Below, in pieces: positions 33,587 to 41,990 of a stretch of 45,576 nt of DNA; position 1 is the first letter of the stretch; each line of letters begins with the position of its first letter. The notes beneath the pieces were generated by a model that was given only the letters and a program-made list of their open reading frames with translations, did not search any database and was not told the origin of the DNA. This DNA is from Planctomycetaceae bacterium. Lineage in GTDB: Bacteria > Planctomycetota > Phycisphaerae > Phycisphaerales > SM1A02. A program made the position numbers and the translations under genes. The stretch is taken from positions 1-45,576 of the forward strand of contig NYSY01000031.1 in assembly GCA_002683215.1 (NCBI GenBank). Reading direction: 5' to 3'.

Positions 33587-34464
33587 ATTCACCCGACCTC
33601 GAACTGGCCCGTGGTTACGACGCGTGTGGCCGCATCGTGAAGTCCCGGGCGAGAAACTTCTGGTACGGGCTCCGGCTCACGCCCGAACCGAAGCGTTCGG
33701 CGCTTTACGCGATCTACGCCTGGATGCGGGAAGCCGACGACATCGCCGACGAGGAGGGCGCGACGCCCGATGCCCGCCGACTCGAACTCGACGCCTTTCG
33801 AGCCCGGACGCATCGCGTGTTCCTCGGCGAGGTCGATTCCGACCCCTGGTGGCGGGCGTTCGGCGACACCGTCCAGCGGTACGCGCTCCTGCGGGAGCCC
33901 TTCGACGCGATGATCGACGGGCAGGACGCCGACCTCGACTGGACGACGTGTCCCGATCGGAGCGTGCTCGAACGATTCTGCTGGCAGGTCGCCTCGACCG
34001 TCGGACTGATCTGCGTTCGCATCTGGGGCCACGACGGGAACCCCGAGGTCGATCGGATGGCGGTCGATCGCGGCAAGGCGTTCCAGCTGACCAACATCAT
34101 TCGTGATCTTCGCGAGGATCGGCAGCGTGGGCGGACGTATCTTCCCGCGGACGAACTCGAGGCCGCCGGACTCGACATCGACGGCCTGCTCGCGTGGCGG
34201 GATCCGATTCGCTGTCACGACTTCATTCGTGGTCAGGTGGCGCACGCCGAAGCGTACTTCCGCGCCTCGGCCCGCCTCGACGCCCATCTGAACGCGGAAT
34301 GCCGGGCGACCAGCTGGGCGATGACCCAGATCTATCATGAACTGCTGCAACGCATCGACCGTGATCCGAGTCGAGTGGTCCGAGCGCGGGTCGGACTCGG
34401 ATCGATCCGGAAGATGACCATCGCCTGGCGGGCCCGCCGGCTCGCCCGCGGAGTCGCGTCGTGA
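33583..34464 (+). CDS. hpnD: Presqualene diphosphate synthase HpnD
   Basis: It condenses two farnesyl diphosphates to presqualene diphosphate. The 293 residues show RARNFWYGLRLTPEPKRSALYAIYAW, the Asp-rich DDIADE, QLTNIIRDLREDRQRGRTYLP and YHELLQRI. The match to HpnD/CrtB-type enzymes is strong. A phytoene synthase is the alternative, but the order with hpnC and hpnE settles it. The start overlaps hpnC (ATGA) and the stop overlaps hpnE (GTGA). Confidence 0.93.
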   Translation: MNSPDLELARGYDACGRIVKSRARNFWYGLRLTPEPKRSALYAIYAWMREADDIADEEGATPDARRLELDAFRARTHRVFLGEVDSDPWWRAFGDTVQRYALLREPFDAMIDGQDADLDWTTCPDRSVLERFCWQVASTVGLICVRIWGHDGNPEVDRMAVDRGKAFQLTNIIRDLREDRQRGRTYLPADELEAAGLDIDGLLAWRDPIRCHDFIRGQVAHAEAYFRASARLDAHLNAECRATSWAMTQIYHELLQRIDRDPSRVVRARVGLGSIRKMTIAWRARRLARGVAS

Positions 34465-35858
34465 AGCGGGTCGTGGTCATCGGGGGTGGCGTCGCCGGCA
34501 TCGCGGCGTCCATCCGCCTCGCGGAGTCGGGCTACAAGCCGATCGTGCTCGAGACCCGCGGCAAGCTGGGTGGTCGGGCGACCAGCTTCGAGGATCCTCG
34601 TTCCGGTCGCCTGCTCGACAACTGCCAGCATGTGGTGATGGGGTGCTGCTCGAACGTGCTCGATCTCTACGCGCGTCTCGGCGTGGCGGACCGCATCGAA
34701 TGGCAGCCGGAGACCTGGTGGGCCAATCCGCCGCGGCGCCCCGATCGGATGCGGCCCGCCCCATTGCCGGCCCCCGCCCATTTCGCGCCATCATTCCTTC
34801 GAATGCGGCTGCTTTCGGCGGACACCAAGATTCTGGTGGGTAAGGCGATGCGGCATCTTCTCAGGATGGGATTCGCGGGTCGGGCGGGATGGGCCGACCG
34901 TTCGTTCGGAGCGTTTCTCGACGAGATGGGGCAGTCTTCCGACGCGAGGCGGCTTTTCTGGGAGCCGGTGGTGGTGGGGGCCTGCAATCTGCCTTGCGAC
35001 GAGGTCGCGGGAAATCATGCGATGCAGGTGTTTCAGGAGGGATTCCTCGCCGGTGGCTGGCATGCGACGATGGGCCTCGCGACCTGCGACCTCCGGTCCC
35101 TCTACGACCCCGCGCTGGAGATCACCAGCGAGGCCGGTGGGTCTTTCCGGCTCGGGACGTCGGTCCGGGGAATCGCGTTTGACGGCATTCGCGCGAACGG
35201 CGTGGTCACGGATGACGGCCTGGTTCCGGCGGCGGCGATCGTGAGCACCGTGCCGCCCGACCGACTGTTGAAGATCGTGTCGGGGCCGATGCGGGCGTCG
35301 GATCCCCGGCTCTCGAATCTGGAGCGATTCGAGACCAGTCCGATTCTCGGCGTCCATCTGTTCTTCGACCGACCGGTGATGCGCGACGACGTCAGGGCGT
35401 ATCCCCATCTGGTGCTTCCCGACCGCGACACGCACTGGTTCTTCAACAAGGGCGTGGATGCCTCCGGACTTCATCACGTGCACGCGGTGATCAGCGCGGC
35501 GGATGACTGGATGGGACTCGACGAGGCGGCGATCGGCCGGCGGGTGGTGGCGGACCTGCACTGGGCGTTGCCGGCGAGTCGTGGCATCGAACCCGTCGAA
35601 GTGCGAAGCGTGAAGGAGAAGCGGGCGACGTTCCGGGCTTCGCCGGGGATCGACGCCATTCGACCGGGCCCCGCACCCGGCGGCAACGGCATCCCCAACC
35701 TGTATCTCGCGGGCGACTGGTGCGACACCGGCTGGCCCGCGACGATGGAGGGCGCGACTCGGAGCGGGTACGCCGCCGCAGCTGCGATCACGGGATCGGG
35801 CGGGGTGGTGGCGGACGTGCCTCCCGGACGCCTCGCACGCTGGGCGGGCCTTCGGTGA
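34461..35858 (+). CDS. hpnE: Hydroxysqualene dehydroxylase HpnE (FAD-dependent)
   Basis: It reduces hydroxysqualene to squalene. The 465 residues begin with the FAD-binding loop VVVIGGGVAGIAASIRLA, then GGRATSF. A conserved middle has FLDEMGQSSDARRLFWEPVVVGACN and the C-terminal FAD block is YLAGDWCDTGWPATMEGATRSGYAAA. This is the amine-oxidase/carotenoid-desaturase-like fold. The start is GTG, overlapping hpnD, and the stop overlaps queG (GTGA). No squalene-hopene cyclase is in the window. Confidence 0.92.
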   Translation: MKRVVVIGGGVAGIAASIRLAESGYKPIVLETRGKLGGRATSFEDPRSGRLLDNCQHVVMGCCSNVLDLYARLGVADRIEWQPETWWANPPRRPDRMRPAPLPAPAHFAPSFLRMRLLSADTKILVGKAMRHLLRMGFAGRAGWADRSFGAFLDEMGQSSDARRLFWEPVVVGACNLPCDEVAGNHAMQVFQEGFLAGGWHATMGLATCDLRSLYDPALEITSEAGGSFRLGTSVRGIAFDGIRANGVVTDDGLVPAAAIVSTVPPDRLLKIVSGPMRASDPRLSNLERFETSPILGVHLFFDRPVMRDDVRAYPHLVLPDRDTHWFFNKGVDASGLHHVHAVISAADDWMGLDEAAIGRRVVADLHWALPASRGIEPVEVRSVKEKRATFRASPGIDAIRPGPAPGGNGIPNLYLAGDWCDTGWPATMEGATRSGYAAAAAITGSGGVVADVPPGRLARWAGLR

Positions 35859-36976
35859 CCACGGATGCGGGGCGGGCGGGAGAGGACGCCGTCCACCTGA
35901 CGGAGAAGGTGCTCGAATCCTGTCGAAGTCTCGACTTCACGCTCTCGGGCGTCTGTGATGCCTCGCCCACCAGTCATGCCGAAGCGGTTCGGGCCTGGAT
36001 TTCGGCGGGCCGGCATGGATCGATGGAATGGATGGAGGCACGGCTCGAGGAAAGGCTCGATCCCGGCGTCTATCTCCCGGGCGCAGTGTCGATGATCGTG
36101 GTCGCGGATCGGTATCACGACGGACGCCGGGACCGGGTCGATCCGGACGGGCCCGCCCGCGGTCGGATCGCGCGGTACGCCCGGGGGCGGGATTACCACA
36201 AGGTGCTGAAGGGGCGACTCGTCAAACTCGCGAGGACGCTCTCCGCAGCCCATCCCGAAGCGGACTTTCGACCGTGCGTCGATACCGCGCCGATTCTCGA
36301 GCGGGAGCACGCGATGCGGGCCGGCCTCGGCCTCGTCGGCAAGAACACGCTTCTGATCGAGCCCGGGCACGGCAGCTGGCTGCTGTTGGGCGCCGTGGTC
36401 TCCACGCTTCGGCTGGAGCCGACGCCATCGCGTCATATCGGGGAGGACCCCTGCGGAACCTGCACCCGTTGCATCGATGCGTGTCCGACCAAGGCGATCA
36501 CGCCCTTCTCGGTCGACGCGAGCCGATGCATCGCGTACACCACGATCGAACACCGGGGTGACGTTCCGCCCGATCTCGCGGCGTCGACCGGCGACTGGCT
36601 CTTCGGGTGCGACGTCTGCCAGGAGGTCTGCCCGCATTCGGTCCGGAAGCAACGACGTCTGCCGTTGCCCATCCATCCGGACTACGCGCCGCGACGGGAC
36701 GATCTCGAACTCCTCGGCGTGCTCGGGTGGGATGAAGACGCCCGGAACACCACGCTGCAAGGCACGGCCGCGCGTCGAGCGACGCTCTGGATGTGGAAGC
36801 GGAACGCCCTCGTCTGTGCGGGAAACGCCCTGGTCCGGTCGCCGGGCCGACCGGGTGCCGATGAGCTCCGTGAACGGATCGAATCCATTGCGGAGGATTC
36901 AAAAGAGAACGCCGCGGTCCGGGAGACCGCGGCGAACGTGTTGCAACGTCTGGTTGATTCGGACGGTACCGGTTGA
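35855..36976 (+). CDS. queG: Epoxyqueuosine reductase
   Basis: The last queuosine step: a cobalamin and Fe-S enzyme that reduces epoxyqueuosine in tRNA to queuosine. The 373 residues show CVDTAPILEREHAMRAGLGLVGKNTLLI with the catalytic Asp, GTCTRCIDACPTKAI and FGCDVCQEVCPHS (two 4Fe-4S sites), and a C-terminal HEAT-like part (AAVRETAANVLQRL). GTG 35855 overlaps the hpnE stop as GTGA. Its place at the end of a squalene operon is unusual; no functional link is known to me. Confidence 0.94.
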   Translation: MTTDAGRAGEDAVHLTEKVLESCRSLDFTLSGVCDASPTSHAEAVRAWISAGRHGSMEWMEARLEERLDPGVYLPGAVSMIVVADRYHDGRRDRVDPDGPARGRIARYARGRDYHKVLKGRLVKLARTLSAAHPEADFRPCVDTAPILEREHAMRAGLGLVGKNTLLIEPGHGSWLLLGAVVSTLRLEPTPSRHIGEDPCGTCTRCIDACPTKAITPFSVDASRCIAYTTIEHRGDVPPDLAASTGDWLFGCDVCQEVCPHSVRKQRRLPLPIHPDYAPRRDDLELLGVLGWDEDARNTTLQGTAARRATLWMWKRNALVCAGNALVRSPGRPGADELRERIESIAEDSKENAAVRETAANVLQRLVDSDGTG

Positions 36977-36985
36977 CCGGGTTCG

Positions 36986-37004
36986 TCCGGGGATGATCCC
37001 CGGA
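36986..37004. terminator. Hairpin between convergent genes
   Basis: TCCGGGGA and TCCCCGGA form a perfect 8-bp stem with a TGA loop. It fills the gap between queG and the coiled-coil lipoprotein gene and could serve both strands. No T run. Confidence 0.5.
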
Positions 37005-38957
37005 TCAACGGCCGCCCATGCCGCCCATCGCGGCGGACATCTTCGCTTCCAGCGCGGCGATCACGTCCGACGCGTTTTCGAAGTCCCCGGCCTCGACCTC
37101 TTCGGCGACGATCTGGAACTGTTCTCCGAGTCCTCGCATCATGTTCTTGAGCATCGGACCGGCCATCGAGACCATCATCTCGATCTGGGGATCGCTCTTG
37201 AGGGTGGCGTCGAGATCGACATGCCATCCGCCGGCTCCCTTCGCGGCGACGACGGACATCGTGTTGTTGGCGAGTCTGGCCGAATCACCGTCGACCGATT
37301 CCACCGTGAAGGTGGGGAACGGCGAGTCGCCCTGTTCCGAATTCTCGAAGGCGGCGATCGTCGCATCCGCTCCGAATCGTTTCGTCATCGCCGGGAGGAG
37401 ATCCGCCATCAGGTCGAGCTGCGCGGTGAAGATCTCGGCGAGATCCTTCGCGGTCGCGGAGTCGGCCATCACCACGGAGCGATAGGTCGCCATCGAACTG
37501 GCGTCGACGGCCGGGGTGCTGAGGAACTTCGCGAGGGCCGCGGGGGTGCCGAAACCGCCGGCTGCGGCGCCTCCGCCGCTCGCCGAGCGGGCAGAAGCGC
37601 GGGTCTTGCGAGCGGCATCCGCCATGGACACGAGGTCGGCCCCATTGATCCCCTCGAGGGCCTGCTGGACCCGTTGGGTGATGAAGGCATCGGTCTCGTC
37701 GCGGGAACCGGTGTTGTTCAGTGCGTCGAGCGACTTCTGCATGCTCGCGGCGGCGTCCTTGAGGAACTCGTCGCGGCTGGCGATCAGCTGCTCCAGGTTC
37801 GCCTTCATCGCGGTGTCGTCGGTCAGGATTCCCGTCGCGATGATGCGGGCGATGAGGTCCGCGGTCCGGTTTCGAGCGGACGCCGCGTCCCAGGCCACGC
37901 GTCCACGAGCGAACTCGGCGCCGGAGATCGTCCTCGCCCCGATCGACGACTCGACCTTCGACCCGCCGCGGGTGAGGGCCCGGGCGCTGTCGGCGGCGCC
38001 ACTGAAGTCGTTCATGGCCTGCTGGAATCGGGGAATGATCTCGGTCGATTCGATTCGCTCGAGCTCCTTCATCGATGTGAGCATGCTCGAGGCGAGTTCG
38101 GCGACATCACGTCGGAGGGTGTCCGCGTACGCGAGGTTGTTCTCACGTCGGTCCGTCACCCCGTCCCGCGATTCGCGGGCCCGGTTCATGATTTCGTTCT
38201 GGCCGTCCTGTCGAGCCGTCGCGACCCGGATGGTGGGTGCCAGGGTCTGGATCGAGATGTCGTTGCGAGCCGCCTCGATCCGCTGCCCGCGGGCCTCGCT
38301 TCGGAAACCGATCGCTTCGTTGATCTGGTCGAGACCGGCGAGCGGTCCGGCATCCACGCCGGTTCGAGCACGCTCCGAGGCCTGACTTTCCAGAACGCCG
38401 GCCCGTTCGATTCGCGAATCACGCTGGGCACGAGCCTGTTCGAGGCGTTCGTTCAGCTCCGACATCTGCGCCTCGGCCGCGGCGATGCGGGCACGGGCGT
38501 CCGCGAGGGTGGTCTCCAGAAGGAGCGTCGCCTGCGACGGGTCCATCGATTCGGCGGCATCCGCGGACGAGGCGAGCAGTTCCGCATCGTCCGCAAGCCC
38601 TCGAATCAGCGTCCGGGTCACCTGCGCGGCGGACTCGAGTCGTCCGGCCTCGTCGACCTCGAACGCGCCGGCGGCGGAGCGAATGTTCGCCGCGAGGATG
38701 GCGGCGGCGTAGGCATCGCCGGTCTGGCCGAGGTCGTCGGCCTGGGTCGCGAGCCGGCGCAGTTCGACCGCGGTCTCGTCGATCGTGGTGCGATCCTCGC
38801 GGATGATCGGTCGAGACTGGAGGATGGTGTCGTACTCGTTGCTGATCCGAGTGACGCCTTCGGCGCCGTCGGAGCTTCCGTCCTCGCAGCCCATGAGGCC
38901 GATGGCGAGGGACGTCGCGAGCAGGGGGATCGTGATGAGGCGCGGCCGTCGCAGCAT
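37005..38957 (-). CDS. Coiled-coil lipoprotein of unknown function
   Basis: A 650-residue lipoprotein: LLATSLAIGLMGC ends in the lipid-bearing Cys at 24. Residues ~60-480 are largely helical with long Ala/Arg/Glu stretches (ARARIAAAEAQMSELNERLEQARAQRD), likely coiled coil. A Gly/Ala linker lies near 500, and the last ~130 residues look globular (FTVESVDGDSARLANNTMS, then KGAGGWHVDLDATLK, reminiscent of a lumazine-like or DUF-type beta fold). The C-terminus MGGMGGR is Gly/Met-rich. I do not recognise a family. It is probably anchored in the outer membrane facing the periplasm. It follows the CX4CH protein gene by 122 bases, same strand. Confidence 0.7.
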   Translation of the reverse strand: MLRRPRLITIPLLATSLAIGLMGCEDGSSDGAEGVTRISNEYDTILQSRPIIREDRTTIDETAVELRRLATQADDLGQTGDAYAAAILAANIRSAAGAFEVDEAGRLESAAQVTRTLIRGLADDAELLASSADAAESMDPSQATLLLETTLADARARIAAAEAQMSELNERLEQARAQRDSRIERAGVLESQASERARTGVDAGPLAGLDQINEAIGFRSEARGQRIEAARNDISIQTLAPTIRVATARQDGQNEIMNRARESRDGVTDRRENNLAYADTLRRDVAELASSMLTSMKELERIESTEIIPRFQQAMNDFSGAADSARALTRGGSKVESSIGARTISGAEFARGRVAWDAASARNRTADLIARIIATGILTDDTAMKANLEQLIASRDEFLKDAAASMQKSLDALNNTGSRDETDAFITQRVQQALEGINGADLVSMADAARKTRASARSASGGGAAAGGFGTPAALAKFLSTPAVDASSMATYRSVVMADSATAKDLAEIFTAQLDLMADLLPAMTKRFGADATIAAFENSEQGDSPFPTFTVESVDGDSARLANNTMSVVAAKGAGGWHVDLDATLKSDPQIEMMVSMAGPMLKNMMRGLGEQFQIVAEEVEAGDFENASDVIAALEAKMSAAMGGMGGR

Positions 38958-39079
38958 GGTCGTCGTCGTCTCCGTCTTCGAGCCGGTTGAGGGAACACCG
39001 AGCGGATCTCGATCCGTGGCGATCCCGGGGAACGCGAGAGTGTACCGGTTTCGACGGCCTTGCGACCGCCTTTCGGGGG

Positions 39080-40654
39080 TCATCGCCCCCGTCGGTCGTC
39101 GACCAGATCAGGCGAATCCGGGGTGGGAAGCTCGGGGGTCTCGATGACCGGGGCCTCGAAATCGACCGGATACGTGGTCCGGGGCCGAAACATCGAGTTC
39201 AACCAGCCGAAAGTATCCCGGAGGAGTCGGGGATTGCCCCGCCCGAAGACCGGCTTCCATCCCTTGACCTCGGGGTGCGGGAATCGGGCCTCGTTTCGAG
39301 GGAGTCCGTACTGGATGATCAGGGAACGGCCCGGGTCCAGGTAGTCGAGAAGGGGCATGTCGAGTTCGTTCCACCGCTCGAGAATCATCAGGTTGGTGTA
39401 ACGGACCTGTTCGCTCTTCGAGTTGCGTCGATGGAGAAAGAACCGTCCACCGTCGAGGCCGCCGTGGCAACGGCTGGTGGCGCAGTTCGGGATCAGCCAG
39501 GCGTCATGGACCCGCTGCCGGAACATGTTCAGGGCCTCCGGCTCGGATCCGACTTCGATCCGGGAATAGAGATCCCGGGCCTTGAGCTTGAAGAGCAGGT
39601 CGACGATCTCGATGGGTGGCGCTCGGAAGAGCGAGGTCCGACCGGCGCTGTCCGCCGGGATCAACGGGCTTGATCCGTACTTTTCGAGGATCTCGCGAAT
39701 CGAATCCGGCGAGACGTGCAGTCGCGGCGGTTTGCGGAAATTGATCTCGTAGACCCGGATCGTGTTCACATCCTCCTTCGAGAGGATCTCCTTCGGGAGG
39801 AGGTCGCGAAGGTCCACGGGGCCGGTGTCCCTTCGGTCGCGGAGCGTTCGCCCGTCAAGGGGGGACGGCGAGTTCGATGCCGCGGAATCCGCCTCGAGCA
39901 GAAGCTGGGCTTCGACGAGTCGGAGGAGGTCGATGGCCTGAGGGAGCTTCGAGCTCTGGACCAGATCGGCGAGTTCATCGCGGGCGAGTTCGTAGGCTTC
40001 TTCTTGAAAGAGCCAGGCTGCGAGCTCGTACCGGCGAAGGTACTGGTCGTCCGCGAGCCCTTCCCGAAAACGTCGGTACTTGTCCGTCGTGGAGAGATCG
40101 AGGCGGGTCTGGACCACGCTCGCCCGTGGCAGCTTGGTGTTCACGCCCTCGATTCGGATGACCACCTCGTCGAAATCGTCCCGAACCAGATCCCCGGCGA
40201 AAATCGTTCCATCCCGCATCTCGACCAGCCCCGGTCGGGGGGCTTCGACGTCGTTGAGCCGAATGATCCGGTGGAGCCTCGCCTTGGGGAAGCTCCGGAT
40301 GTTGCCGTTGAGATCCCGAACGGAAATGAGATCGCGATCCTCGTCGACGACGATCCCCGCGAGCTCCTCGTACCGATCGACCCAGAGGTAGACGCGGGAC
40401 GGTTCATCGGCTTGCGAACCATCCGCATCCGCATCCGCATCCGCATTCGCATCAGCGTCGGCCGGCGGCGTGGTCGACGCGGGGGATGCGGGTGGTGCGG
40501 GATCGGGGGCCGTCTCCGAGCTTGGAACGGGGGCCGGGGTGGGGGGATCCGTGGCCGTGGGCGGCTCAGCCTCGAACGAGGCCGCGACCAACCCGGCCGT
40601 GAGGATCGTGGCGGTCAGAACGACCATGATCGGGCCCGTGAGGAGAACGCGCAT
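39080..40654 (-). CDS. Exported protein with a single CX4CH heme-like motif
   Basis: The 524 residues start with a signal peptide (LLTGPIMVVLTATILTAGLVAASF). A Pro/Ala/Thr-rich linker and an Asp-Ala repeat (~66-79) follow. Residues ~85-300 are two small beta domains and TPR-like helices (YLRRYELAAWLFQEEAYELARDELADLV). Near 390 is NCATSRCHGG, a CX4CH motif; planctomycetes often carry such unusual c-type heme sites. The next segments (FFLHRRN, NELDMPLLDYLDPGRSLIIQYGLP) resemble the core of planctomycete cytochrome-like proteins. It may bind one heme in the periplasm. ATG 40654 was chosen because the signal peptide begins there. Confidence 0.72.
   Translation of the reverse strand: MRVLLTGPIMVVLTATILTAGLVAASFEAEPPTATDPPTPAPVPSSETAPDPAPPASPASTTPPADADANADADADADGSQADEPSRVYLWVDRYEELAGIVVDEDRDLISVRDLNGNIRSFPKARLHRIIRLNDVEAPRPGLVEMRDGTIFAGDLVRDDFDEVVIRIEGVNTKLPRASVVQTRLDLSTTDKYRRFREGLADDQYLRRYELAAWLFQEEAYELARDELADLVQSSKLPQAIDLLRLVEAQLLLEADSAASNSPSPLDGRTLRDRRDTGPVDLRDLLPKEILSKEDVNTIRVYEINFRKPPRLHVSPDSIREILEKYGSSPLIPADSAGRTSLFRAPPIEIVDLLFKLKARDLYSRIEVGSEPEALNMFRQRVHDAWLIPNCATSRCHGGLDGGRFFLHRRNSKSEQVRYTNLMILERWNELDMPLLDYLDPGRSLIIQYGLPRNEARFPHPEVKGWKPVFGRGNPRLLRDTFGWLNSMFRPRTTYPVDFEAPVIETPELPTPDSPDLVDDRRGR
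40421..40456. repeat. Hexanucleotide tandem repeat (ATCCGC)
   Basis: Six units of ATCCGC: the first four are perfect, the fifth is ATTCGC and the sixth is ATCAGC. It lies inside the CX4CH gene and encodes the Asp-Ala repeat in its linker. Unit gain or loss would keep the frame. Confidence 0.85.
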
Positions 40655-40862
40655 CAAAGCAGTGTGGCCGCCGGATGCGATCCCTGCAAGGAACTCTTGC
40701 GAAACAGGCTTCCGGACTCGTCGGGCGCGGTAGGCTCGCCACAGCCTCGATCCCATTTTGGAACGTGGCACCTGTCCCCGCGTCGGGCCCTGCGACGGCG
40801 GTGGATCCTCCCGAGAGAGGGGCGAACCTCTCCGGTGCTCGTTTTTTCGAAAGGATGCGATC

Positions 40863-41855
40863 ATGAAACTCGGAGTGATGGCGGCCCTGTTCGCCGGACG
40901 CGGTCTCGAAGAGACCCTCGCCTACTGCGCTGAAAGCGGACTCGATGCGATCGAGATCCCCGTCGGATCCTATCCCGGCACCCCCTTCTTCGATCCCGCC
41001 AAGGTCCTCGGTTCCAAGAAGGAGCAGGATCGGATCAAGTCGATGGTCGAGGACCACGGCCTCGAAATCTCGGGGCTCGCGGTGCACGGCAATCCGGTGC
41101 ATCCGGTGGCTCGACTCGCCAAGGCGGATCACGTCGCCTTCGAGCGGGCGGTCAAGCTTGCGCCGAAGCTCGGGACCGATGTCGTCATCACCTTCAGCGG
41201 CTGCCCCGGCGGCTCCAAGTCCGACCGCACGCCGAACTGGGTCACCTGTGCCTGGCCGCCGGACTTCGCGGACATCCTCGCCTACCAGTGGGACGACGTC
41301 CTCGTGCCGTACTGGGCGACGCAGGCCAAGCTCTGCCGGAAGCACGGGGTCCGGGTCGCCTGGGAGGCCCATCCCGGCTTCTGTGCGTACAACCCCGACA
41401 CCCTGATCCGTCTGAGCGAGCGGTCGATGAAGGCTTCGGGGTTGAAGGGCAAGCCGGTCCTCGGCGCCAATCTGGATCCCTCGCACTTCTTCTGGCAGGG
41501 CATCGACCCCGTCGAAGCCGCCCGCGTGCTGGGCGAGGCGGGGCTGCTGTTCTACGTGCACGCCAAGGACACCCAGTTGAACCCGCATCAGGGCCGGATC
41601 AACGGCTACAACGATGCACGCCCCTACACCGACCTGCAGAACCGTTCCTGGTCCTTCCGAACCTGCGGTTGGGGGCACGGGCACGACTTCTGGAAGCCGT
41701 TCGTCTCGATGCTTCGGATCCAGGGCTACGACCACGTGCTCTCGATCGAGCACGAGGACGCGCTCATGTCGATCGAGGAAGGGCTGCAGCGGGCCATCGA
41801 ATTCCTCACCGAGGCGATCATCTTCGAACCGCCCGCAACGCCATGGTGGACCTGA
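40863..41855 (+). CDS. Sugar phosphate isomerase/epimerase-like TIM-barrel protein
   Basis: The 330 residues form an AP-endonuclease-2/xylose-isomerase-type barrel. Strand ends hold likely metal ligands: LDAIEIPVG (Glu near 31), VAWEAHPGF (Glu near 167), GANLDPSHFFWQG (Asp and His near 205), FYVHAKDTQ (His near 232), and SIEHEDA (Glu near 300). These proteins bind a divalent metal and isomerise or epimerise sugars or inositols. The family is very common in planctomycetes. Substrate unknown. ATG 40863 follows AAAGGA by nine bases. No signal peptide. Confidence 0.85.
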   Translation: MKLGVMAALFAGRGLEETLAYCAESGLDAIEIPVGSYPGTPFFDPAKVLGSKKEQDRIKSMVEDHGLEISGLAVHGNPVHPVARLAKADHVAFERAVKLAPKLGTDVVITFSGCPGGSKSDRTPNWVTCAWPPDFADILAYQWDDVLVPYWATQAKLCRKHGVRVAWEAHPGFCAYNPDTLIRLSERSMKASGLKGKPVLGANLDPSHFFWQGIDPVEAARVLGEAGLLFYVHAKDTQLNPHQGRINGYNDARPYTDLQNRSWSFRTCGWGHGHDFWKPFVSMLRIQGYDHVLSIEHEDALMSIEEGLQRAIEFLTEAIIFEPPATPWWT

Positions 41856-41905
41856 TCGCACCGTGACGGACCGGATCCTCGAGGCCGGCGGGTGCCTGAG
41901 CACAC

Positions 41906-41945
41906 AGGACGGCGGCGGACCCCGGCAGGGTCCCGCCGCCGTCCT
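41906..41945. terminator. 13-bp stem hairpin between convergent genes
   Basis: AGGACGGCGGCGG (41906-41918) pairs exactly with 41933-41945. It lies between the isomerase and the glutamate dehydrogenase genes. There is no T run, but position and stem suggest bidirectional termination. Confidence 0.5.
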
Positions 41946-41990
41946 GCGTCACGGCTCGTCACGAGTCGTTGCAGGCTCGCGGGGTCGGGT

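Noticed and set aside
33583-34464. Phytoene synthase (crtB) instead of hpnD
   Set aside because: The pair hpnC upstream and hpnE downstream, all overlapping, identifies the squalene route; no carotenoid genes are near.
36477-38990. An 837-codon plus-strand frame over queG and the lipoprotein gene
   Set aside because: It runs through two well-supported genes in the wrong frame or strand and has no ribosome-binding site or domain.
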